Source of the DNA: an uncultured Muribaculaceae bacterium
GTDB lineage: Bacteria; Bacteroidota; Bacteroidia; Bacteroidales; Muribaculaceae
NCBI GenBank assembly: GCA_910588035.1
Contig: CAJUPY010000040.1
Location: 1 to 11,684 of the forward strand
Direction: 5' to 3'
DNA length: 11,684 nucleotides
Part shown: in pieces, positions 6,053 to 11,684 of the stretch
Layout of the letters: each line of letters opens with the position of its first letter
How positions within the stretch are numbered: position 1 is the first letter of the stretch
The notes under the pieces: generated by a model
What the model was told of the DNA's origin: nothing
The model's input: only the letters and a program-made list of their open reading frames with translations
Database searches by the model: none
Translations under genes and position numbers: made by a program

Positions 6053-9000
6053 AGTCCTTTTCGGGAATGAAACGGTTTATGTCTGTGTCGGAGAATCCTC
6101 TCCGTCGGGCGTAGTCTACGCGTTGGTCTTTGTTTATTGAGCCGACTGAGAAATAGGTGGCTTCGGGGTGGAAGACAATAAGCCCGGTCGTTGTCGCCGA
6201 CGGTGACAGAGCACCCGATTCGGTCAGTTCGATGTCGAGCGACCTATAGTTGAGAAGCCGGTCGAGCAAAAAGACTATCGATTGGTCGGGCATTGACTGA
6301 TAGCCTACGGCAGGACGTATGCTGCTGACACCACAACCATGTGCTACGTGACGGTGAAGCCATTCCGTTGCAGCTTCGGCCAGACGGCTGAGAACGAGAT
6401 CGGCCAGAAGGCCGTCGTAGCTCTTGGTGTCGGTGACGAGCCGGTCGTGTAAAGAACGTGTCACTGTGACGGCAAACAGGCAGACAGGCATTGTTTTGCC
6501 TGATTTATCAGACGGATAGAAATCGGCAAGCGAGAGTGTTCCTCCCGATGGCTTGAAAACTGACGAGCTTCTAAGCATTGGTAAAGCCATTTCTTGCCTG
6601 CCGGCATTATTTGTAAGGATAATAGTGTCATCGTCGGTAGAGCATGCATTTCTGAAGATGACACGTGCGGAGACAGTGGTTCCGCTGTCGGCAAGATTTT
6701 TCACCAACGAGAGCGCGTCGGCCCAGACTCTGTCGGCTTCGTTTTGGGCGTCGGTATTTCCCGAACGTCCTGTCACGCCACAGTTAAGGCCCCATGAATC
6801 GAGAAATTGGCGTCGGTTCATGAGATCGGACAGTTCTGATACGTTGATTTGTATATTGCGGTCAGAGAGATCGGAGATCTCAGGCTTGAAATCGAAATTG
6901 AATCTGGCTTTTTGTCTGCGGGCTTCGGCGAGGCTTAGCCCCGGAGTTCGATTCAAGTGATTTTCTCTCAGCGTTTGTTGCGCTGACTTCAGATCGGTGA
7001 TTGCTTGATCTCGTAGAGCGGGGTCGAGATAGTTTCTGGCCGATGAGGCTAACGATGCGGCATCTGAGGTGTGAATAACAGGTCCGGAATAAAGGGGGGC
7101 GAGCTTGACCGCGGTGTGAATGTCAGATGTTGTGGCCCCACCGACAAAAAGAGGTATCTTCATGCCCCTGAGTTCCATTTGCCGCGCGACCTCAGCCATT
7201 TCGGCGAGAGATGGGGTGATCAGTCCGCTCAGACCGATACAGTCGGCATTTTCAGCCAACGCGGTGTCAATGATCTTGTCACACGGAGTCATGACTCCGA
7301 GATCGGTCATTTCAAAATTGTTGCATCTCATTACCACATCGACAATATTTTTGCCTATGTCGTGGACATCGCCTTTGACCGTTGCGATTACCATTTTGTA
7401 GCCACCGGCCGATTTTGAGCCGGAGCTGGCGCGTTCGCTTTCGATCGCCGGTGTCAGAATCTCGACCGCCTGTTTCATGACAGCCGCGCTTTTGACGACC
7501 TGAGGAAGGAACATCTCTCCCCGGCCAAATCTTTCGCCGACGATATTCATGCCGTTCATCAAGACGTTCTCGATTACGGCGACGGCACTGCCGTGTTTTT
7601 TCATCGCGGCTTCGAGCAAATTGTCGATTGACGAGACCGACCCGCTGATGACGGCATTGACAAGCTGAGTGTCACAGTCGGTCGTTTGACCGACACCGGG
7701 ATCAGGTTGCAGTGTCCTGACCTCTTTTTTGACGGGTTGATAACGTGACGCCACATCGATCAGACGCGAAGCGGCTTCGCTGTCGGTGTTGCCGATCACA
7801 TCTTCGACCGCTTGTCTGAGGTCGGCCGGAATGTCATCGCGGCTGATGAGGCCCGACGGGTTGACAATGGCCAGTTTCATGCCACGTTTCCTTGCTTCGT
7901 CGATGAAGACCGAGTGCATCGCGTTTCTTACCGTGTCGTTACCTCTGAAGGAAAACGAGAGATTGCTGAGTCCGCCGCTTACGTTGACACCGGGCAGTCC
8001 GTCGATTATCTGTCGGGTAGCCTCGATGAAGTCGGCGGCATAGCAGTCATGTTCGGGCAGACCGGTTGCCACGGCGAGAATGTTTGGATCAAAAATGATG
8101 TCGTGCGGATCGATTCCGGCATCTTCGGTGAGGATCCGGTAGGCTCTGCGGCAGACATCTACACGACGTTTCAATGTTGTGGCCTGTCCCTCTTCATCAA
8201 ATGCCATGACGACCATCGCGGCACCCATTTCATGAATGTGGCGGGCCCGGTCGAGGAAGTGCCGCTCACCCTCTTTCAGCGAGATTGAGTTGACTACCGG
8301 TTTACCCTGTATCAGTCTCAACGCCTTGTCGACTACCTCGTCTGACGAGGAGTCGATCATGACCGGCACACGAGCTATGTCGGGCTCGGTCGCGATTATT
8401 TTGAGGAATCGTGACATTGACTCTGTAGTGTCGAGCATGCCGTCATCCATGTTGATGTCAATGATATCGGCACCGCGTTTGATCTGGTCGGCCGCAATTG
8501 CAGTCGCCTGATCATAGTCTCCTTCCTTTATCAGACGGAGAAATTTGCGGCTTCCGGCCACATTGCAGCGTTCGCCGACTTTTATGAAATCATGATTTGC
8601 GAAATCAAGGATATCCAATCCGGCCAGAACAAGAGAGCCGGCAGCCGACGGCACACGCCGTGGTGTTGCCCCGCGGGCAATTCTGGCGATCGCGGCAATG
8701 TGATCGGGAGTCGTTCCGCAACAGCCTCCGACAATGTTGAGTTTTCCACTTTCGATCATTGGTCGGAGAGTCTCGGCCATTTGCTCGGGAGTCTCGTCAT
8801 AATCGCCCGTTTCGTTGGGAAGACCGGCGTTGGGATAGGCTATGATCGGATATGGCATCGCCTGCATCTGCTCGAGATATGGAATCATGTCATCGGCACC
8901 GAATCCGCAGTTCAGACCTATTGCGGCAGGTAGGGCATGGGCAGTCGCTGCAACCATTGCACCCGGCGTCATTCCGGAGAGAGTGCGTCCGTTTTGGGTA

Positions 9001-9659
9001 AGCGTTCCCGAGATGATGACCGGCACACGCAAGCCAAACTCATACATGGCTTTACGGCAGGAATATATTGCGGCCTTGGCATTGAGAATGTCATAGACAG
9101 TCTCGATTATCAGCAGATCGACACCGCCTTCGATCAGGCTCCGGGCCTGTGTCAGATAGGCATCGGCCATGGTGTCCCACGTTGTGTCGTCGCCGAGGTT
9201 CGCAGCCATTGTTAGTGATTTGCTTGTCGGCCCTATACTTCCGGCGACCCACACCAGGCGTTGGTTATCGGCCATATATCGGTCGGCCGTATCACGTGCG
9301 ACGCGTGCTGCTGCAAGGTTGATGGCTGCGGCATGTTTGCCAAGGTCATAATCGGCGAGCGAGATGGCGTTGGCATTGAATGAGTTGGTCTCGATTATGT
9401 CTGCTCCTGCCTCAAGATATTGCCTGTGAATCGATGCGATCAAGTCGCTTCGGGTCATTGACAGAAGATCGTTGCAGCCGCGTTTCGATTCCGGTCTACA
9501 TTGACAGCAACCACACCACACGAAGTCACTGTCGTCGAGATTCTGTCGCTGTATCATCGTTCCGAGACCGCCGTCGAGAACCAGAACACGTTGACGCATC
9601 GCGGCTATCAACCGCTCTCCGTTTGCGTTATAATGTAAAGAGTCGATATCCCTGTTCAT
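6051..9659 (-). CDS. metH: Cobalamin-dependent methionine synthase MetH
   Basis: This cytosolic 1202-aa enzyme moves the methyl group of 5-methyltetrahydrofolate via methylcobalamin to homocysteine. All four modules are present. The homocysteine domain (about 1-330) has RVLVLDGGLGTMIQ and zinc ligands C251 and C313/C314 (GGCCGTTPDH). The pterin domain (about 355-605) has FIKVGERCNVAGS and VPVMIDSS. The cobalamin cap and Rossmann domains (about 660-880) have DVHDIG with the cobalt ligand H766, and GLSGLITPS. The S-adenosylmethionine activation domain (about 925-1202) has RPAVGY at 1115-1120 and SVGSINKDQRVDYARRRG. The activation domain is shorter than that of E. coli because the loop before RPAVGY is nearly absent. 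A Cys-rich CGCCQC (49-54) is odd in the first domain. The ATG overlaps the tadA stop as ATGA, implying translational coupling. Confidence 0.98.
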   Translation of the reverse strand: MNRDIDSLHYNANGERLIAAMRQRVLVLDGGLGTMIQRQNLDDSDFVWCGCCQCRPESKRGCNDLLSMTRSDLIASIHRQYLEAGADIIETNSFNANAISLADYDLGKHAAAINLAAARVARDTADRYMADNQRLVWVAGSIGPTSKSLTMAANLGDDTTWDTMADAYLTQARSLIEGGVDLLIIETVYDILNAKAAIYSCRKAMYEFGLRVPVIISGTLTQNGRTLSGMTPGAMVAATAHALPAAIGLNCGFGADDMIPYLEQMQAMPYPIIAYPNAGLPNETGDYDETPEQMAETLRPMIESGKLNIVGGCCGTTPDHIAAIARIARGATPRRVPSAAGSLVLAGLDILDFANHDFIKVGERCNVAGSRKFLRLIKEGDYDQATAIAADQIKRGADIIDINMDDGMLDTTESMSRFLKIIATEPDIARVPVMIDSSSDEVVDKALRLIQGKPVVNSISLKEGERHFLDRARHIHEMGAAMVVMAFDEEGQATTLKRRVDVCRRAYRILTEDAGIDPHDIIFDPNILAVATGLPEHDCYAADFIEATRQIIDGLPGVNVSGGLSNLSFSFRGNDTVRNAMHSVFIDEARKRGMKLAIVNPSGLISRDDIPADLRQAVEDVIGNTDSEAASRLIDVASRYQPVKKEVRTLQPDPGVGQTTDCDTQLVNAVISGSVSSIDNLLEAAMKKHGSAVAVIENVLMNGMNIVGERFGRGEMFLPQVVKSAAVMKQAVEILTPAIESERASSGSKSAGGYKMVIATVKGDVHDIGKNIVDVVMRCNNFEMTDLGVMTPCDKIIDTALAENADCIGLSGLITPSLAEMAEVARQMELRGMKIPLFVGGATTSDIHTAVKLAPLYSGPVIHTSDAASLASSARNYLDPALRDQAITDLKSAQQTLRENHLNRTPGLSLAEARRQKARFNFDFKPEISDLSDRNIQINVSELSDLMNRRQFLDSWGLNCGVTGRSGNTDAQNEADRVWADALSLVKNLADSGTTVSARVIFRNACSTDDDTIILTNNAGRQEMALPMLRSSSVFKPSGGTLSLADFYPSDKSGKTMPVCLFAVTVTRSLHDRLVTDTKSYDGLLADLVLSRLAEAATEWLHRHVAHGCGVSSIRPAVGYQSMPDQSIVFLLDRLLNYRSLDIELTESGALSPSATTTGLIVFHPEATYFSVGSINKDQRVDYARRRGFSDTDINRFIPEKD

Positions 9660-10096
9660 CGTTTATTCAAAAAAAATTCTTTCATAAGTAGTGAGCATTC
9701 ATCGGCGAGGATTCCACCCTCGACGACAGTTTTCGGGTGAAACGGCGATTTAGCCACGATTGTAGAGTAGCCGCGTTTAGGGTCGGGAGCACCGTAGACA
9801 ACACGTTTGATCTGGCTCCATCCGATAGCTCCGGCACACATCGTACACGGTTCTACGGTCACATAGAGAGTGCAGTCAGTCAGGTATTTGCCTCCAATGG
9901 TTGCAGCTGCTGCGGTTATAGCCTGCATTTCGGCGTGGGCGGTGACATCGGTCAAAGCCTCGGTGAGATTGTGACCGCGTCCGACTATCCGTCCGTTACA
10001 GGCAATGACGGCTCCGATAGGAATTTCGTCAGCCTCCAGAGCCCTGCGGGCCTCTGCGAGGGCGGCTTGCATCATTCGTTGATCGTCGTTGAGCAT
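9656..10096 (-). CDS. tadA: tRNA adenosine(34) deaminase TadA
   Basis: This 146-aa zinc deaminase converts adenosine to inosine at the wobble position of tRNA-Arg(ACG). The catalytic HAE is at residues 54-56 (zinc ligand H54, proton shuttle E56) and the other zinc ligands are in PCTMC at 83-87. DEIPIGAVIACNGRIVGRGH (23-42) is the usual N-terminal block. The chosen ATG (complement 10094-10096) overlaps the end of rnz by 25 bases and gives a family-like N-terminus. The alternative ATG at residue 8 (10075) would overlap the rnz stop as ATGA, as tadA and metH do, and cannot be excluded. Middle gene of the rnz-tadA-metH operon. Confidence 0.97.
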   Translation of the reverse strand: MLNDDQRMMQAALAEARRALEADEIPIGAVIACNGRIVGRGHNLTEALTDVTAHAEMQAITAAAATIGGKYLTDCTLYVTVEPCTMCAGAIGWSQIKRVVYGAPDPKRGYSTIVAKSPFHPKTVVEGGILADECSLLMKEFFLNKR

Positions 10097-11013
10097 GGTG
10101 AGTTCAGATCAAAAGTCAGGCCTTCGTTGGCAAGAACCGTATTAGGAAATATGGCACGTGCTTCGGCCAAATGTTGATTCTCGTTGTAATATCTTTTGGA
10201 AAAATGGCCGAGAATAAGCCTTTTCACACCGGCCGCTTTGGCGATTTCGGCCGCTTCGGCTGCGGTAGAGTGTCCGCGTTCACGGGCTTTTGATGCCTGG
10301 TCAGAGGCATATGTCGCCTCATGGTAGAGTGTGTCTACTCCGGCAACGGCCTCGGCTACTTTGGCGCTGAATGTCGTGTCACTGCAATATGCGTAGCTCA
10401 TCGAAGGATCGGCCGGTGTCGTCAGCAGGGTGTTGGCAATGACACGTCCGTCGGGTGTCACATAGTCGGCACCTTCTTTGATCGCGGCGAGGTCACGGAT
10501 CCCGATATTATGGAAACGTATCATGTCGCCATTGAGATGACGCGATTTCGGTTTCTCGCGAAACAGGTAGCCTACCGTAGGAACGCGGTGATAGAGTCTG
10601 AACGCCTCAACGGTCAGCGATTTGTTTTCGAAGACAATGCCTCCGGAGGGAGACACCTCTTCCCAACGCAGGTCATAGGTCCGTTCCCGTGCAAGAAAAT
10701 CGACAAGTGGTTTGAATAGTCTGATTCCGTCGGCAAACATGTGTACGACGACCTCACCTGTGCGTTGGTGCAGAGCCAATGTCGACAGTAGCCCGGGCAG
10801 GCCGAGACAGTGGTCTCCGTGAAGATGACTGATGAATATGTGGTTGAGACGTGAGAATTTCAACCCCATGCGTCTCATCTGCAACTGGGCACCTTCGGCG
10901 CAGTCGATCATGAACAGATTGTCTCGGAAATTGACAATCTGGGAAGAGGGCAGATGTCTCAGCGATGGGGTGGCGGAGCCGCATCCCAATATGTCGAGTT
11001 CAAATTTTTCCAT
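10072..11013 (-). CDS. rnz: Ribonuclease Z (tRNA 3' endonuclease)
   Basis: This 313-aa metallo-beta-lactamase fold nuclease cleaves tRNA precursors after the discriminator base, consistent with the local tRNA genes lacking an encoded CCA. The N-terminus FELDILGCGSATPSLRHLPS is typical. Zinc-binding residues are visible in SHLHGDH (H63, H65, D67, H68), H142, D212 (CSDT) and H270 (LILGHFSKRY); H248 lies in the conserved GHST motif. The 313-residue length matches short-form bacterial enzymes. The ATG (complement 11011-11013) is only about 10 bases from a -7 box, so the transcript would have almost no leader and no Shine-Dalgarno sequence. First gene of the operon with tadA and metH. Confidence 0.97.
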   Translation of the reverse strand: MEKFELDILGCGSATPSLRHLPSSQIVNFRDNLFMIDCAEGAQLQMRRMGLKFSRLNHIFISHLHGDHCLGLPGLLSTLALHQRTGEVVVHMFADGIRLFKPLVDFLARERTYDLRWEEVSPSGGIVFENKSLTVEAFRLYHRVPTVGYLFREKPKSRHLNGDMIRFHNIGIRDLAAIKEGADYVTPDGRVIANTLLTTPADPSMSYAYCSDTTFSAKVAEAVAGVDTLYHEATYASDQASKARERGHSTAAEAAEIAKAAGVKRLILGHFSKRYYNENQHLAEARAIFPNTVLANEGLTFDLNSPCSTTINE

Positions 11014-11022
11014 AATATACTA

Positions 11023-11030
11023 CAAAAGTA
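11023..11030 (-). promoter_or_regulatory. -7 box of the rnz-tadA-metH operon
   Basis: On the minus strand, TACTTTTG fits TAnnTTTG. No TTG is present about 19-20 nt upstream, so the -33 element is poor. The predicted transcript start near 11016-11019 lies only a few bases before the rnz ATG. A small inverted repeat, TATAC (11016-11020)/GTATA (11028-11032), surrounds the box. Confidence 0.45.
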
Positions 11031-11127
11031 TACAAAAACAGTGAGTTATGTTGCGCGGAGTTGTTTCAATGAGTGCTAAAATGTGTTAAACAGGCCGGTT
11101 GGAAGTATTTACAACGATAAAATAGTG

Positions 11128-11136
11128 TATCTTTGC
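11128..11136 (+). promoter_or_regulatory. -7 box of the tRNA-Leu gene
   Basis: TATCTTTGC is an exact match to TAnnTTTGC, placed 17 bases before the mature tRNA 5' end. A -33 TTG at normal spacing is missing; the nearest TTG is at 11099-11101, 26 nt upstream of the box. Confidence 0.6.
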
Positions 11137-11153
11137 AACTCAAAACAGAAACC

Positions 11154-11234
11154 GCGCATGTGGCGTAATGGTAGCCGCGTCAGACTTAGGATCTGATGTC
11201 TCAGGACGTGGGGGTTCGAGTCCCTTCATGCGCA
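11154..11234 (+). tRNA. tRNA-Leu (anticodon UAG)
   Basis: The cloverleaf can be drawn by eye. The acceptor stem is GCGCATG (11154-11160) with CATGCGC (11227-11233) and discriminator A. The D arm has GCG/CGC with the GG of the loop. The anticodon stem TCAGA/TCTGA encloses CTTAGGA (anticodon TAG). A long class II variable arm is typical of tRNA-Leu. The T arm is GGGGG-TTCGAGT-CCCTT with two G-U pairs. CCA is not encoded; CTT follows. It reads CUA, and possibly other CUN, codons. Confidence 0.95.
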
Positions 11235-11238
11235 CTTG

Positions 11239-11272
11239 CAACCGCCTGTAATCATTTGGTTACAGGCGGTTG
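11239..11272 (+). terminator. Strong hairpin after tRNA-Leu
   Basis: CAACCGCCTGTAA (11239-11251) and TTACAGGCGGTTG (11260-11272) form a perfect 13-bp stem with an 8-nt loop, starting four bases after the tRNA. Only a weak T-rich tail (TGGTTT) follows, but position and stability fit an intrinsic terminator of the tRNA transcript. Confidence 0.75.
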
Positions 11273-11295
11273 TGGTTTATGGTCGGTAGGTATTA

Positions 11296-11571
11296 TTAAT
11301 CTCTGTTGAGATTAGCTATTGTAAAATCGGTCAGACTAATGCTATAGACCACAGGTGTCTGGGCGGCTATTACTCCGGCGTTAGTCGAGACGTTGCTGTA
11401 TGCCCATAGCTGTTGTCCTAAACCGAAATCTCCAAGATCGGCCAAAAGTCCGTTTTCTGAGTGCCAGGAGTAGTTCGCCCAATTGTAGTAACTTTGGGAA
11501 ACAGACGCCAAAACAAGATTCAACCCGCTTCCGTCCGCTGATCCATATTTTTCAAACCGGCGTGTTGTCAT
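11296..11571 (-). CDS. Doubtful 91-aa ORF between two tRNA genes
   Basis: The frame reads MTTRRFEKYGSADGSGLNLV and continues with an Asn/Ser/Tyr/Trp-rich part (SQSYYNWANYSWHSENG), ending TDFTIANLNRD. Codon choice looks plausible for a protein, and the composition resembles the C-terminal end of a secreted or surface protein. There is no signal peptide, recognised domain, ribosome binding site or clear promoter, and the start lies just downstream of the tRNA-Val terminator. The frame is open upstream through the terminator and into the tRNA, so the first Met is arbitrary. It may be the remaining tail of a lost gene or a chance frame. Confidence 0.3.
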   Translation of the reverse strand: MTTRRFEKYGSADGSGLNLVLASVSQSYYNWANYSWHSENGLLADLGDFGLGQQLWAYSNVSTNAGVIAAQTPVVYSISLTDFTIANLNRD

Positions 11572-11592
11572 CGTGGCCGGGGTAGGGTGGGT

Positions 11593-11626
11593 AAAAAAAA
11601 TAGCCGGCTTCGAGGTGAAGTCGGCT
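11593..11626 (-). terminator. Intrinsic terminator of the tRNA-Val transcript
   Basis: On the minus strand, AGCCGACTTC, a 5-nt loop and GAAGCCGGCT form a 10-position stem with one A-C mismatch. It is followed by one A and eight consecutive T, six bases after the tRNA 3' end. This is a textbook stem and T-tract arrangement. Confidence 0.85.
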
Positions 11627-11631
11627 TTCTG

Positions 11632-11684
11632 TGGGCGCTGAGGGATTCGAACCCCCGACCCTCTGCTTGTAAGGCAGACGCTCT
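11632..11684 (-). tRNA. tRNA-Val (anticodon UAC), 3' part only
   Basis: Read on the minus strand, the window holds the anticodon arm TCTGC-CTTACAA-GCAGA (anticodon TAC), a short variable loop, the T arm GGGGG-TTCGAAT-CCCTC, the 3' acceptor strand AGCGCCC and discriminator A. The D arm and 5' acceptor strand lie beyond the right edge; the 5' strand should read GGGCGCT. CCA is not encoded. Confidence 0.93.

Noticed and set aside
6553..9691. Many plus-strand open frames opposite metH, some above 100 codons
   Set aside because: They are shadows of a GC-rich gene whose minus-strand translation matches all MetH domains; their translations show no family features.
1..11684. CRISPR array, insertion sequence, phage or integrase genes, replication origin
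   Set aside because: No spaced direct repeat series, transposase or recombinase motifs, terminal inverted repeats, or origin-like elements were found on reading both strands.

Overview
The window most likely comes from the chromosome of a Bacteroidota member, probably order Bacteroidales, and a Muribaculaceae-like gut commensal would fit (inference). The signs are repeated -7 boxes of the Bacteroidota type TAnnTTTG(C) in front of most transcription units, starts without clear Shine-Dalgarno sequences, tRNA genes without an encoded CCA end, and the character of the proteins. The right half (rnz-tadA-metH) is visibly GC-richer than the left half (about 1800-5800), which looks like a looser accessory neighbourhood.

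Layout, left to right. Positions 1-788 (-) hold the N-terminal 262 residues of a MATE efflux transporter, running off the left edge. It is divergent from an AraC-family regulator (927-1802, +). The intergenic region has a promoter for each gene and a pair of 11-bp direct repeats 40 bp apart that could be the regulator's operator. A plus-strand run follows: a small P-loop kinase-like protein (2026-2517) behind a promoter overlapped by a perfect 12-bp-arm palindrome, a possible 29-codon small ORF (2525-2614), an unrecognised 328-aa protein (2627-3613) and an AlkD-type DNA alkylation repair protein (3649-4389) that keeps the W/D/W active-site residues. A GNAT acetyltransferase on the minus strand (4457-4936) and a RimJ/RimL-type GNAT on the plus strand (5254-5772) diverge from a 317-bp spacer. 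Directly after the second GNAT is a 5'-truncated META (HslJ-like) domain remnant (5762-6022). A compact hairpin (6031-6052) then separates it from the convergent operon on its right.

The minus-strand operon rnz (11013-10072), tadA (10096-9656), metH (9659-6051) is tightly packed with overlapping ends: tRNA 3' processing, tRNA wobble deamination, then cobalamin-dependent methionine synthase. No riboswitch is visible in front of it. Right of the operon are tRNA-Leu(UAG) (+) with a strong downstream hairpin, a doubtful 91-aa ORF (-), and the 3' part of tRNA-Val(UAC) (-) with its own terminator, cut by the right edge.

Nothing here is a clear new multi-gene system. The items most worth following up are the palindromic operator before the kinase gene, the unidentified 328-aa protein beside AlkD, the direct repeats between the MATE and AraC genes, and the META remnant.
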